Source: Paraburkholderia unamae (GTDB taxonomy: Bacteria > Pseudomonadota > Gammaproteobacteria > Burkholderiales > Burkholderiaceae). Taken from it: 64,000 nucleotides of DNA. The notes beneath the pieces are model-generated. The model ran no database searches, was not told where the DNA came from, and saw nothing but the letters and a program-made list of their open reading frames with translations. The stretch is taken from positions 148,941 to 212,940 of the forward strand of contig NZ_QLSU01000016.1 of NCBI RefSeq assembly GCF_003268775.1, written 5' to 3'. Positions 18,374-27,804 of the stretch are shown piece after piece. Position numbers and translations under genes: made by a program. Position 1 is the stretch's first letter. Every line of letters begins with the position of its first letter.

Positions 18374-19454
18374 TGGCGGTTTCAAGGAGCAAGTGCAACA
18401 CTTCATTCAGGATGTGTTGCATGGGACAAAAATACGAACACCTGGCTGCCGAGGAACGCGGCGCGATCTTCGCCATGAAGCTGGAGAACCGAAGTACGCG
18501 GGAGATCGCTCGTGCGTTACGGCGCTCGCCAGGCACGATCAGCCGTGAACCCAGACGTAACGGCTGGAAGCCGGATCATGAGCGCGGCCCAATGAGCCGT
18601 GCCGCCAGGCTGCGACGCAAGCCGCGCTGCGAGCGCAAGCTGCACCCAGGCGGAACATTGTGGCCCGAGGTGCGTCGATACCTGGAGATGTGCTTCTCAC
18701 CTGAGCAGGTGGCCGCGCAACGCAAACGTGTCCATCCCGGGGAACCCGCCTTGAACGTCTCGCACAAAACGATTTACCAGGCCATTTATGCCGCGCCACG
18801 AGGTGCATTGCGGCGTGAACTGGTCAGCCTGCTCAGGCAGGGGCGCGGTGCACGCCGGCCCCGCACGCGCGGGCAGGACCGGCGCGGTCAGCTCGTGGAC
18901 ATGGTGAGCATCCATGTCCGTCCACCCGAGGCCAACGACCGGCTGATCCCGGGGCACTGGGAGGGGGATCTGATCAAGGGAGCGGGCAACCGTTCGGCGG
19001 TGGGTACGCTGATCGATCGCAGCACCCTGTTCCTGATGCTGGTGAAGATCGACGGTGCGACGGCTGAGGCCGCCCTGCAAGCCTACAGTGCGGCGTTCGC
19101 GCCATTGCCGGAGGAACTGCGCAAGACGCTGACGTACGATCAGGGCAAGGAGATGGCACTGCACAGGAAGCTCGCCGAGGCCACGGGCATCCGCATCGAC
19201 TTCTGTGATCCGCACAGCCCGTGGCAGCGGGGCATCTGCGAGAATACCAACGGTCTGCTTCGCCAGTACATGCCTAAGGGCGCAGACCTTTCCGTGCTCT
19301 CCCAGCGCCAGCTTGATGCGATTGCGATGGAAATGAACATGCGTCCACGCAAGACACTCGGATGGCGCACACCGGCAGAAGCTTTTATTGAGAACTGCAA
19401 AAAGCAGGGTATTGAAATTGACCCCGCTGTTGCACTTGCTCCTTGAAACCGCCA
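18374..19454 (+). mobile_element. IS30-family insertion sequence, intact
   Basis: A 1081-bp element bounded by 27-bp perfect terminal inverted repeats at 18374-18400 and 19428-19454 (core GGTTTCAAGGAGCAAGTGCA). It carries a single full-length transposase gene. It sits 17 bp from the palindromic repeat and ends 31 bp before the fadD3 stop, so it disrupts nothing. No clear target duplication is seen (left flank CCAA, right flank GGCA). Confidence 0.92.
18421..19446 (+). CDS. IS30-family transposase
   Basis: A 341-residue transposase. The N-terminal part (LAAEERGAIFAMKLENRSTREIARALRRSPGTISREPRRN) is the IS30 helix-turn-helix. The DDE core is seen as HWEGDLI (first Asp), LTYDQGKEM (second Asp) and CENTNGLLRQYMPKG (Glu), each in its IS30 context. 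The family length is 320-380, so it looks complete and probably active. The ATG at 18421 lies just inside the left terminal repeat; earlier in-frame starts would read through the terminus. The gene end overlaps the right terminal repeat. Confidence 0.93.
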   Translation: MGQKYEHLAAEERGAIFAMKLENRSTREIARALRRSPGTISREPRRNGWKPDHERGPMSRAARLRRKPRCERKLHPGGTLWPEVRRYLEMCFSPEQVAAQRKRVHPGEPALNVSHKTIYQAIYAAPRGALRRELVSLLRQGRGARRPRTRGQDRRGQLVDMVSIHVRPPEANDRLIPGHWEGDLIKGAGNRSAVGTLIDRSTLFLMLVKIDGATAEAALQAYSAAFAPLPEELRKTLTYDQGKEMALHRKLAEATGIRIDFCDPHSPWQRGICENTNGLLRQYMPKGADLSVLSQRQLDAIAMEMNMRPRKTLGWRTPAEAFIENCKKQGIEIDPAVALAP

Positions 19455-19485
19455 GGCAAAAAAGCCAACCCCAAAAAAAAGAAAA

Positions 19486-21087
19486 TCAACCCACCCCACC
19501 AAGCCGCTCAATAACAATCTTCACAAGCTCCCTCTTAAGCACCTTATTAGAAGCATTAAGCGGAAACCCATCAAAAACGAGCACATACCGCGGCACCTTG
19601 TAATTCGCCATCCGCTCCCTTGACCACGCCACAAGCGCCGCCTGATCAACCGAGCATTCCGGCCGCAGAATTACACACGCGCACCCCACTTCCCCGAGCC
19701 GCTCATCAGGCACGCCCACCACGGCGACCTGCGCGATCGCCTCATGCGCCGCGAGCGCCTTCTCGATCTCCGCCGGATAGCAGTTAAACCCGCCGACGAT
19801 GAACATATCCTTCAAGCGATCCGTAATACGCAAGTAACCGCGCTCATCGATCACCCCCACATCGCCGGTATGCAGCCATCCTTGCGCGTCGATCGCCTCG
19901 CTCGTAGCCGCCTCGTCGCCAAAATAGCCCTTCATGATGTGATAACCGCGCAGCAGCACCTCACCAGGCTCACCAGCCGCAACCGTCTTGCCATCGGCAT
20001 CCGCACAACGCACCTCGGTCCCCGGCAGCGCCTTGCCGCAAGTCAGCGCGATCACCTCGGCGCTGTCCGCCGGGTCGCACAACGTGGCGCAACCGCCGCA
20101 TTCGGTCAGCCCGTAAGCCGTAGTCACGATGCGAAAGCCCAACTCCTCACGCATGCGCGTAATGAGCACCGGCGGCACCACAGCCGCGCCCGTGCACGAC
20201 GCGTTCAGCGATCCGATGTCGAACTCGCGCAGGCGCGGGTGCGCAAGCATCGAGAGGAACAGCGTGGGCGGTCCCGGCAGGAACGTGATGCGGTCCGCCT
20301 CGATGCGTTGCAGCACCGACTCCGCGTCGAATACCTGGTGCGGATACACCGTCGCGCCGCGCAGGAACGCGGCGACCCAGCCCGCCTTGTAGCCGAACGA
20401 ATGGAAAAACGGATTGATGATGAGGTAGCGGTCGCCTTCGCCAAGACCAACCACGCGAGACCACTCGTTGAACGCACGGATCATCGCGCCGTGCGCCGCC
20501 ATGACGCCCTTGGGCGCGCCCGTGGTGCCCGAGGTGAACATGATGTCCGCCACGCTGTCGGCCGTGAGGCCGCGCTCGCGCTCGTGCACGCAATCGGGGC
20601 TCACCGCGTCGGCGAGGCCAAGGAACGTGCGCCATTCGAGATCGCGCGCATCGACTGCCGCGCCGCGCAGCACCACGATATGCGCAAGCGACGCGGGCCG
20701 CCGCTCATCGAGCAGCGACGGATAGTACTGCCCCAGAAAGTCGCCGATGCAAAACAGCACGCGTGCGCCGCTGCGCTCGATGATGTCGGCGGCCTCCGCG
20801 CCTTTCATACGCGTATTCACAGGCACGAGCACCGCGCCCGCCGCATGGATGCCGCACGCGGCAACGATCCACTCATGCAGGTTCGGGGCCCAGATGGCCA
20901 CGCGTTCGCCCGCCTGCACGCCAAGCGCGATCAGCGCGCGCGCCACGCGCTCCATCTGCTGCGCGAGCGCCGCATAGTCGACGTGCGTGTCGCCATCGAC
21001 AATGGCCGCGCGCGCCGCGTGCGAGCGCGCCGCCTGCCTGACGACCTGGGGCAGCGTGTGGGCGGCTTCGCAAGAATTGAGACTCAT
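19486..21087 (-). CDS. fadD3: FadD3, HIP-CoA ligase
   Basis: A 533-residue adenylate-forming acyl-CoA ligase. MFTSGTTGAPKGV is the P-loop, INPFFHSFGYKAGW and FLPGPPTLFLSML follow FadD3, and DRLKDMFIVGGFNCYPAEIE holds the A8/hinge region. FadD3 activates HIP, the ring C/D propionate left after A/B-ring cleavage, and so starts the ipd branch. I chose ATG 21087, with GGAG eight bases upstream; a GTG at 21096 would overlap kshB. The last third of the gene (19486 to about 20000) uses many A/T-ending codons, unlike its start. Confidence 0.88.
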   Translation of the reverse strand: MSLNSCEAAHTLPQVVRQAARSHAARAAIVDGDTHVDYAALAQQMERVARALIALGVQAGERVAIWAPNLHEWIVAACGIHAAGAVLVPVNTRMKGAEAADIIERSGARVLFCIGDFLGQYYPSLLDERRPASLAHIVVLRGAAVDARDLEWRTFLGLADAVSPDCVHERERGLTADSVADIMFTSGTTGAPKGVMAAHGAMIRAFNEWSRVVGLGEGDRYLIINPFFHSFGYKAGWVAAFLRGATVYPHQVFDAESVLQRIEADRITFLPGPPTLFLSMLAHPRLREFDIGSLNASCTGAAVVPPVLITRMREELGFRIVTTAYGLTECGGCATLCDPADSAEVIALTCGKALPGTEVRCADADGKTVAAGEPGEVLLRGYHIMKGYFGDEAATSEAIDAQGWLHTGDVGVIDERGYLRITDRLKDMFIVGGFNCYPAEIEKALAAHEAIAQVAVVGVPDERLGEVGCACVILRPECSVDQAALVAWSRERMANYKVPRYVLVFDGFPLNASNKVLKRELVKIVIERLGGVG

Positions 21088-21092
21088 CGATT

Positions 21093-22145
21093 TCACTCCG
21101 GATACTTGATACGCACGTGCGCGCTAGTCGGCACGGCCTGGCAACTCAGCGTCCAGCCGCGCTTCAAATCGCCGCTGTCGAGCGCTTCGTTGCGGCGAAG
21201 ATGGACCGAGCCTTCGATCACCTGGCACATGCACGAGGCGCACATGCCTTCCTGACACGAGAACGGCGCATTGAGGCCCGCGCGCACGGCGGCTTCGAGC
21301 AGCGTTTCGTCGCCGCTGGCTTCAATGCGATGGATCGCGCCGTCCAGCGCAATCTCCAGTTGTACTGACAAACCCGATGACGCCGATTCCACGGAACCGG
21401 CGTTCCCGGCTTCGTCCGGCGCGGATTCCGCCGGCAACGACACAAACCGCTCCACATGCACGCGTTCTTTCGCGAAGCCGAGCGCATCCAGCGCCGCCGC
21501 GGCCGAATCCATGAACGGCCCCGGCCCGCAGATAAACGCTTGCGCCGCGCGCCACTCGCACGCGAGTTCGCCGAGTTGCGCGAGGCTCGGCACGCCCCGC
21601 TCGCTGTCGAGCCAGTGCACCACTTCAAAGCGCTGCGGATACTGCGCGGCAAGCGCATCGAGTTCGCGGCCGAAGATCACCGAATGCTCGTCGCGGTTCG
21701 CGTAGACGAGCCGCACGCGGCCCGCGCCAAGCGCGAGCGCCGAGCGCAGAATCGAGTAGACCGGCGTGATGCCGCTGCCGCCCGCGAACAGCAGAAAGTC
21801 CCCGTCCAGCGAGCCCGGCGTGAAAACGCCGGAAGGCGCCAGCACGTCCAGCGTGTCGCCGGGTCTCACGTGGTCGCACACCCAGTTCGAGCCCGCGCCG
21901 CCCGCCACGCGCTTGATCGTCACGCGCGGCGCGGCGTCGAGCGTCGGCGCGCTCGACATCGAATAACAGCGCGGCAGCCGTTCGGCGCCGACCGGCAGGC
22001 GCAGCGTCAGAAACTGCCCCGGCCGGTAGCGAAAGGTCTCGCGCAACGGCTCGGGCACCTCGAACACGATCGAGCGCGCGTCGGCCGTCTCGTCGAGCAC
22101 AGCGGCCACGCGCAGCGCGTGATAACGCGGTTGCAGCTTGCTCAT
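21093..22145 (-). CDS. kshB: KshB, reductase of 3-ketosteroid 9alpha-hydroxylase
   Basis: A 350-residue iron-sulfur flavoprotein. Domain order: FAD-binding barrel (RPGQFLTLRL, then RCYSMSSAP), NAD-binding domain (GGSGITPVYSILR, ICGPGPFM), then a C-terminal plant-type 2Fe-2S ferredoxin (SCQEGMCASCMC plus a later LSC). This is the class IA-like arrangement of KshB, which feeds electrons to the Rieske oxygenase KshA for 9alpha-hydroxylation and B-ring opening. The ATG at 22145 overlaps the SDR stop by four bases. No KshA is present in the window. Confidence 0.87.
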   Translation of the reverse strand: MSKLQPRYHALRVAAVLDETADARSIVFEVPEPLRETFRYRPGQFLTLRLPVGAERLPRCYSMSSAPTLDAAPRVTIKRVAGGAGSNWVCDHVRPGDTLDVLAPSGVFTPGSLDGDFLLFAGGSGITPVYSILRSALALGAGRVRLVYANRDEHSVIFGRELDALAAQYPQRFEVVHWLDSERGVPSLAQLGELACEWRAAQAFICGPGPFMDSAAAALDALGFAKERVHVERFVSLPAESAPDEAGNAGSVESASSGLSVQLEIALDGAIHRIEASGDETLLEAAVRAGLNAPFSCQEGMCASCMCQVIEGSVHLRRNEALDSGDLKRGWTLSCQAVPTSAHVRIKYPE

Positions 22146-22900
22146 AACCCCATGCCCAGTATTGCGTTGTCGGCCTGCATTTGAGCGCCGCTGATCTGGC
22201 GCGATTCGTCGGCGGCGAGAAAGAGCACGATGTTCGCGATGTCCTCGGGCGGGCACGCGCGGCCGCCGCGATTGCGGTCCTTGTCGAACAGCAGATACTT
22301 CGGATCGACGCCAGGGGCGCTCGCCTGCATCATCGGCGTGTAGATGCCGTCCGGATGCACCGAGTTCACGCGTATGGCGTAGCCGTTCTTGCGGCAATGC
22401 AGTGCGCTCGAACGCGTGAGCGATGCGACCGCCGCCTTCGAAGCGCCGTAGGCCGCATAGCCGTCGATGGGCAGCCACGACGAAACTGACGCGATATTGA
22501 CGATCGAGCCACCGTGCTCCTTCATCGCGGCGATGCCGTATCGGCAGCCCAGAAAGCACGACCCCGCGTTCACGTGCAGCACTTGCTGCCACTGCTCGAA
22601 CGATGCCTGCTCGATGGTCCCCTGCTTGAGGATGCCCGCGTTGTTGACGAGCACGTCGAGCGCGCCGAAGCGCTCATGCGCGGCCGCGATCGCGCGCGCC
22701 CAGTCGTCCTCTTTCGTCACGTCGTGCGCGACAAAAAACGCGGCTTCGCCGATGCGCCGCGCCATAGCTTCGCCCGCCTGCGCGTCGATATCGGTGAGCA
22801 CCACGCGCGCGCCTTCGCGCGCAAATGCGAGCGCAATCGCGCTGCCCAGCCCGCTTGCCGCGCCGGTGACGAGCGCGACTTTACCTTGCAGACGTGCCAT
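22142..22900 (-). CDS. 3beta/17beta-hydroxysteroid dehydrogenase (SDR)
   Basis: A 252-residue SDR that follows the Comamonas testosteroni 3beta/17beta-hydroxysteroid dehydrogenase through its length: RLQGKVALVTGAASGLG, NNAGIL, GIAAMKEHGGSI, ASVSSWLPIDGYAAYGASKAA, CRKNGYAIRVNSVHPDGIYTPMMQAS and the ending DNAILGMGL. That enzyme reversibly oxidises 3beta- and 17beta-hydroxyls of C19 steroids with NAD. Its start overlaps the end of the tesI-like gene by 20 bases, and its stop overlaps kshB by four, so translation is coupled. Confidence 0.9.
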   Translation of the reverse strand: MARLQGKVALVTGAASGLGSAIALAFAREGARVVLTDIDAQAGEAMARRIGEAAFFVAHDVTKEDDWARAIAAAHERFGALDVLVNNAGILKQGTIEQASFEQWQQVLHVNAGSCFLGCRYGIAAMKEHGGSIVNIASVSSWLPIDGYAAYGASKAAVASLTRSSALHCRKNGYAIRVNSVHPDGIYTPMMQASAPGVDPKYLLFDKDRNRGGRACPPEDIANIVLFLAADESRQISGAQMQADNAILGMGL

Positions 22901-24590
22901 TCATTTGCTCCATCGATTCGAAGGCCGCCGCGCGCCCCGCGCGGCGGCCGGAAAACACGCAATCCGCGAGCGACGTGCCGCTCATGTAGCGCGAAGAAGG
23001 AATGCCGATGGCGGTACGCCCCGCCGCGAACAAGCCGGGAATGTCCTCGCCTTGCGCGTCGAGCACGTGCCCGTCGGCTTCGTTGATCTTGAGGCCGCCC
23101 GTCGTGATCGTGGCGAGCGGGAACATCGGCGCGCCGATCGAAAGATCGATCGCGTAGAACGGCGCCTTGTCGAGCACGGCGCGCATCTCGGGCAGTTTGC
23201 CGAGCGCGTCCGTGCATTCACCGCGCGCCGCGGCGTTATAGCTGAGCACGGTGGCGAGCAGCGTCTGCGGGTCCGCGCCGATGCGCGCCGCCAGCTTGTC
23301 GATCGAGCGGGCGCGCTTCGCCCCGAACAGCATCATCGCGAGCGCGGGCAACGCCTGAAAGGCCCACAGGCGTCCGCTCAGGCATTGCAGGATCGCCTGC
23401 CTGCGCAGCCGTGCATCGAGCACGATCCATGCGCGCCCGCCCTGATGCTCGACCATCTCGTAGCCGAGCGTCGCGCCATAGACCTCTTCATTGCAAAAGC
23501 GCTCGCCGCGCGTGTTGACGACCATGGCGCGCGGCCACGCGTACGGCGGCGTGATGAAGCGCCAGGCCGAAACGTTCGACAGATGCGCCGCCTGCGCGCC
23601 CGATGCGAGACCGAGACGAATGCCGCTGCCGTCGCAGCCCGCGTGACCGTTCTTCCAGCCGCGCGCGTAACGCGGCGCGTGCTCCTTGATCATCTGCCGG
23701 TTGAAGACGAAGCCGCCAGCCGCGAGGATGATCGCGCGTTCCGCGCGAATGAAACGCGGCGCGGCTTCGGCGCGTTCGATCTGCGCGGCCTGAATGCGCC
23801 ATTGCTCGGCCTTCGCGGCGCGGTAATTGCGCCAGCGGTTCGCGAGGCGATTGAACTTCGCGTGGCGCGTCGCCGTCTCGCCGCCCTGCGGCACCTGCCA
23901 CACTTCCACGCCCAGCACGCGGCCCGTGCCGCGCTCGCGCACGAGCCGCTGCACGGTGGCCTGCAACACCGGCTGCGCACCCGCGCGCAGCGTCGAATCG
24001 CGCAACGCCGAGTAGAGCGTCGCGCCCGACTGCCCGCGCGCCACCGTGCGATGGCCGCGCGGCGCGGGCGCGTGCGCGCCGCGATACGTCTTCACCATCT
24101 CGTTGCCCGAGTAGTAGAGATACACGCCGTCGGGCGGATAAGAGGTCTTGTGCTCGGGCATCGTCGCGTCGAAGCGTGCGCCTTGCGCTTCGAGCCAGGC
24201 GAGATTCGCGGCGCTGTCGCGGCAAAAACGCATGAGCGTCTCGTCGCTCACCACGCCGTTGACCTCACGCCGCAAATACTCGTACATCGCTTCGGGCGTA
24301 TCGCGAAAGCCGGCTTTCTGCTGATACGGCGTGCCACCGCCCGCGTACACCACGCCGCCCGAGAGCGCGCTCGCGCCGCCGCCCTCGAAGCGATCGATCA
24401 CGATCACCGAAGCGCCCTGCGAGCGCGCCTCGATCGCCGCGCACGCCCCCGCCGCGCCCCAGCCCACGACCACCACGTCCGCGGTCTCGCTCCACGCGAT
24501 CTGCGAAGCGTCATCGACGAGAAGCTCCGCTTCGATCGGCGTGACCGTGCTGGGCTTTTCGCGTCTGGCTTCGCGCGTTGCTTCGGTCAT
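22881..24590 (-). CDS. tesI: TesI-like FAD-dependent 3-ketosteroid dehydrogenase
   Basis: A 569-residue flavoprotein of the fumarate reductase / KstD superfamily. The FAD dinucleotide motif is VVVGWGAAGACAAIEA near residue 37, and the C-terminal FAD segment is GLFAAGRTAIGIPSSRYMSGTSLADCVFSGRRAGR. It differs from the KstD next door, and by position and size fits the delta-4(5alpha)-dehydrogenase TesI, which puts a double bond into 5alpha-3-keto steroids. An alternative is another 3-oxosteroid dehydrogenase. The ATG at 24590 overlaps kstD (ATGA). The longer open frame upstream is a shadow of kstD. Confidence 0.75.
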   Translation of the reverse strand: MTEATREARREKPSTVTPIEAELLVDDASQIAWSETADVVVVGWGAAGACAAIEARSQGASVIVIDRFEGGGASALSGGVVYAGGGTPYQQKAGFRDTPEAMYEYLRREVNGVVSDETLMRFCRDSAANLAWLEAQGARFDATMPEHKTSYPPDGVYLYYSGNEMVKTYRGAHAPAPRGHRTVARGQSGATLYSALRDSTLRAGAQPVLQATVQRLVRERGTGRVLGVEVWQVPQGGETATRHAKFNRLANRWRNYRAAKAEQWRIQAAQIERAEAAPRFIRAERAIILAAGGFVFNRQMIKEHAPRYARGWKNGHAGCDGSGIRLGLASGAQAAHLSNVSAWRFITPPYAWPRAMVVNTRGERFCNEEVYGATLGYEMVEHQGGRAWIVLDARLRRQAILQCLSGRLWAFQALPALAMMLFGAKRARSIDKLAARIGADPQTLLATVLSYNAAARGECTDALGKLPEMRAVLDKAPFYAIDLSIGAPMFPLATITTGGLKINEADGHVLDAQGEDIPGLFAAGRTAIGIPSSRYMSGTSLADCVFSGRRAGRAAAFESMEQMNGTSAR

Positions 24591-26314
24591 TGCACCGCCT
24601 CCAGCAAGTCGGTGCGCTCCAGCGCGATCGGCTTGCCCGCCATGGCGGCCACCGCGCGAAAGCCGAACGTCATCGCCGGTCCGAGCGTCGAGCCCGCGCC
24701 GGGATACGACGGCCCCATGACCGAAGCGGAGTTGTTGCCGATGCAGTAAAGCCCTTGAATGGCGGCGCCGTTCGCATCGAGCACGCGCGCATCGCGATCG
24801 GTGAGCAGGCCGCCCTTCGTGCCGATCTCGCCCGGATACAGCTTCAGCGCATAGAACGGTCCGCGCGCGATGGGGGCGAGATTCGGATTCGGATGCACGC
24901 TCACGTCGCCGTAATAGCGGTCGAACACATTGCCGCCACGGTCGAACTCCAGGTCCTTGCCCGTGCGCGCGAATTCGCCCATGCGCACGGCGCTCGCGAC
25001 GAGCCCCCTGGGATCGACGCCGATCTGCGCGGCCAGCCCTTCGAGCGTCTCGTCCTTCCAGTAGACGACGTTGAGCCAGCTCTTGCGCAGGCGCGAATCG
25101 GGGACCGCTTCGCCCGGCGCCAGCGGACCGATGGGGTACTTGCGGCGAAAGTCGGCGTCGAACACGATCCACGCGGGCACGGCCGCGCCGCTGCGCGCGT
25201 GGTCCGCATAGATGGCCTGCTGGAACTCGGGATACGGGCACGACTCGTTCACGAAGCGCTCGCCGCGCGCGTTCACCACCATGCAGCCCGGCAGCGAGCG
25301 CTCGACGAAGATGCCGCGAAAGCGGTCCTCCTTCGGCACCTGCATCGTGGGCACGCCCCACGTGTGCGACATGAGATGCAACTCGCCGCCCGCGTCGGCG
25401 CCCGCAAGAATCGCGTCGCCGGTGTTGCAGCCAGGCGGCGTGGCGGTCCAGCCCGCTTCCGTGGGCTGCGGCAGATACGCCTCGCGCATGGCCTGATTGC
25501 GCTCGAATCCGCCCGCCGCCAGCACCACGCCCTTGCGCGCGGCAACCGTGCAGGCCTCGCCGTGGCGCAGCACGACCGCGCCGCTCACGCGGCCGCTTTC
25601 GCGCACGAGCGATTGCAGCGGCGCATCGACCCACACCGTTACGTTGCGCCTGCGCAGCGCCGCCCACAGGCCGCCGAGCAGCGCCTGGCCGCCCGTGAGG
25701 CGACGATCGCGCGTGGTCTTGCGCCGCCACGGATAATCGATCGCATAGCGCAGCATGATCCACGTGATCAGCAGCTTCGCCTTGCGTTCGCGCGCGAGAA
25801 TCGAGCGCGCCTCGAATGCGTTGATCGTCATGCGGCCCATGATGAGCTGGCCCGGATTGGTCGGGCGCAGCATGTCCAGGCCTTCTACGCCCAGGCGCGC
25901 GGCGTTGAAGTCGACCGGGTCCATGGTGCGGCCGCCCGGCAGCGCGCCCGCCATCCCGGGGTAATAGTCCGCGTACTTCGGCATGCTGCGATAGCGCACG
26001 CCGATGCTTTGCAGATACGCCGCCATGTGGCGCGCCGTTTCGACATAGGCGAGCACGCGATCGTCGCTTGCGAGCCCCTTCGCGCAGGCCTTCACATAGC
26101 GGAAGGCCGATTCGATGCTGTCGCGCAGGCCCACGCGCGGCATGTCGTGGTTATCGGGTATCCAGATGCCGCCGCCCGACGTCGCGGAGGTGCCGCCCAC
26201 CAGCCCGGTTTTCTCGACCATCAGCACCGAGAGCCCCTCGTCTGCCGCCCGTATCGCCGTGAGCATCGCCCCGGCTCCCGACCCCACGACGATCACGTCG
26301 AATTCGTGCTCCAC
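24587..26314 (-). CDS. kstD: 3-ketosteroid delta-1-dehydrogenase (KstD/TesH)
   Basis: A 575-residue FAD enzyme. VVGSGAGAMLTAIRAADEG is the dinucleotide motif, and GGTSATSGGGIWIPDN and the late SYPGAGSTLGPAMTFGFRA are signature KstD segments; the latter carries the Tyr-Gly pair that polarises the 3-keto group. It introduces the C1-C2 double bond that, with 9alpha-hydroxylation, triggers ring B cleavage and ring A aromatisation. The start is GTG at 26314 with GAGGAG upstream. It is the second gene of the unit led by hsaA. Confidence 0.92.
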   Translation of the reverse strand: MEHEFDVIVVGSGAGAMLTAIRAADEGLSVLMVEKTGLVGGTSATSGGGIWIPDNHDMPRVGLRDSIESAFRYVKACAKGLASDDRVLAYVETARHMAAYLQSIGVRYRSMPKYADYYPGMAGALPGGRTMDPVDFNAARLGVEGLDMLRPTNPGQLIMGRMTINAFEARSILARERKAKLLITWIMLRYAIDYPWRRKTTRDRRLTGGQALLGGLWAALRRRNVTVWVDAPLQSLVRESGRVSGAVVLRHGEACTVAARKGVVLAAGGFERNQAMREAYLPQPTEAGWTATPPGCNTGDAILAGADAGGELHLMSHTWGVPTMQVPKEDRFRGIFVERSLPGCMVVNARGERFVNESCPYPEFQQAIYADHARSGAAVPAWIVFDADFRRKYPIGPLAPGEAVPDSRLRKSWLNVVYWKDETLEGLAAQIGVDPRGLVASAVRMGEFARTGKDLEFDRGGNVFDRYYGDVSVHPNPNLAPIARGPFYALKLYPGEIGTKGGLLTDRDARVLDANGAAIQGLYCIGNNSASVMGPSYPGAGSTLGPAMTFGFRAVAAMAGKPIALERTDLLEAVQ

Positions 26315-26377
26315 CTTTGCTCCTCTGTCTCGTTGTGTCTTGTTCTGTCCGGCCGGGCGTGCGCCCGGCCGCCGCGC

Positions 26378-27574
26378 TCAGATGAACGGGTCCGCGTTGG
26401 GCAGCCCGAGCGCCACCGCGCCGTGGGCGCGGATATAGGCGTCGGTGTTGTTGGCGATGTGGCCGCGCGCCTGATGGATGTCGCGGAAAATGCGCTCCAC
26501 GGCGTTGCCCTTGTACATGCCCGAGCCCGCGCTCGCGCGCAGCAACTCGTTGGCGTGCTGGGCGCAGAGCTTGGGCACGAGCGCCGATTGCGCGCGCTGC
26601 ATGAGACGTTCTTCCACGGGCATGGCCGTGCGCGTCTTCGCGCAACGCGCGACGTTGGCGTAATTGCGCAGCAGCACGAGCGTGAGCTGATCGACCGTCA
26701 TCATGGCTTCGGTCACGGCCGTTTGCGCGTTCGGGTCCTCGGCCGTCTTGCCGCCGTGCTTGCCCACGTGCGCGGCGGAGCGTGCCCGGAAGCTCGTTAC
26801 CGCGCCTTGCAGCGCGCCGATGCATGCGCTCGACACCGCGCGCTGGAACATCTGCGTGAACGGCACGCGATACAGCCAGCCCTCGTTGATCTCGCGCCCC
26901 GGGCAGCCCGCGTCGCTGTGATCGTTGGTGCGTTGCGTGCGATGCTCCGGCACGAACACGTTCTCGACGACGATGTCGTGACTGCCGGTCGCGCGCAGCC
27001 CGAGCACGTCCCAGTTCCCGACGATCTTGAAGTCGCCGCGCGGCAGCAGGAACGTGGTGTGTTCCATCGCGCCGGAACCATCGCGTTTGGGCAGCAGGCC
27101 GCCGAGGAAAATCCAGTCGGCGTGCTCGCAGCCGCTCGAAAAGCTCCAGCGGCCCGAGAAGCGAAAGCCGCCTTCCACAGCTTCGGCCTTGCCCGTCGGC
27201 ATGTAGGTCGAGGCGATGCGCGTGGAGGCGTCGCGCGCCCACACGTCCTGCTGCGCCGCTTCGGGAAAGAGCGAAAGCTGCCAGTAATGCACGGCGATCA
27301 CACCGTAGATCCACGCCGTCGACATGCAGCCTTCGGCAAGCGTCATCTGGATCGTGTAGAACACGCGCGGATCGAGCTCGCTGCCACCCCAGCGGCGCGG
27401 TTGCAGCACGCGAAAGAGGCCGGCTTCGGCCAGCTCGCGCACGGTTTCGTCCGGCACCCGGCCCGCGGCTTCGGCGGCGGTGGCCCGCTCGGCGAGACGG
27501 GGAATCATGGCTCGCGCCCGCTCGATCAGGGCAACCGCATCGGCGGACAGGTAGTCGTCGCTCACTGCACTCAT
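26378..27574 (-). CDS. hsaA: HsaA, oxygenase of the flavin-dependent 3-HSA 4-hydroxylase
   Basis: A 398-residue group D flavin monooxygenase with acyl-CoA dehydrogenase fold. Segments VLQPRRWGGSELDPRVFY, EGCMSTAWIYGVIAVHYWQLSLFP, SGRWSFSSGCEHADWIFLGG and LGLRATGSHDIVVENVFVPEHR match HsaA. With reduced flavin from HsaB it hydroxylates the phenolic secosteroid 3-HSA at C4 to give the catechol for HsaC. The ATG at 27574 has GGAGCACAA upstream. It heads the leftward operon, with motif C 108 bases upstream, and is divergent from hsaB. Confidence 0.9.
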   Translation of the reverse strand: MSAVSDDYLSADAVALIERARAMIPRLAERATAAEAAGRVPDETVRELAEAGLFRVLQPRRWGGSELDPRVFYTIQMTLAEGCMSTAWIYGVIAVHYWQLSLFPEAAQQDVWARDASTRIASTYMPTGKAEAVEGGFRFSGRWSFSSGCEHADWIFLGGLLPKRDGSGAMEHTTFLLPRGDFKIVGNWDVLGLRATGSHDIVVENVFVPEHRTQRTNDHSDAGCPGREINEGWLYRVPFTQMFQRAVSSACIGALQGAVTSFRARSAAHVGKHGGKTAEDPNAQTAVTEAMMTVDQLTLVLLRNYANVARCAKTRTAMPVEERLMQRAQSALVPKLCAQHANELLRASAGSGMYKGNAVERIFRDIHQARGHIANNTDAYIRAHGAVALGLPNADPFI

Positions 27575-27682
27575 TTGTGCTCCTCAATACTCTCGTGTTG
27601 GCCCGTATGGATGTCCGTGAGAACCCGCCTGGCAGCGGGGTCTCCGGCCTGATGACATGCTCCCATCGCCCCCCGTGGCACT

Positions 27683-27700
27683 CATCGTCTGAATGGACTA
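27683..27700 (-). promoter_or_regulatory. Candidate operator C (TAGTC-N6-GACGATG), perfect
   Basis: Reads TAGTCCATTCAGACGATG on the minus strand, pointing at hsaA, in the 230-bp hsaA/hsaB divergent region. No good -10 hexamer is seen at the usual distance. Confidence 0.72.
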
Positions 27701-27729
27701 ACGGGCGCACGCAGGCGGGACGGGGGTTC

Positions 27730-27747
27730 TAGTCCGTCTGGGGGATT
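27730..27747 (+). promoter_or_regulatory. Candidate operator K (degenerate), for hsaB
   Basis: TAGTCCGTCTGGGGGATT matches the motif at nine of twelve fixed positions, points at hsaB and ends 57 bases before its ATG, within the range of the other sites. Confidence 0.45.
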
Positions 27748-27804
27748 CGTTTCACGGCCCGGCGCGCGACGCTAGCGACGATCATTCACACCCGCTACAT
27801 CGCC

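Noticed and set aside
18371..19457. Target-site duplication of the IS30 element
   Set aside because: Flanking bases on the two sides do not match over two or three positions, so I do not claim one.
22881..25763. A single 960-codon frame covering the tesI-like gene and upstream DNA
   Set aside because: Its first 390 codons are an arginine/alanine-rich shadow of kstD. The real start is ATG 24590, overlapping the kstD stop.
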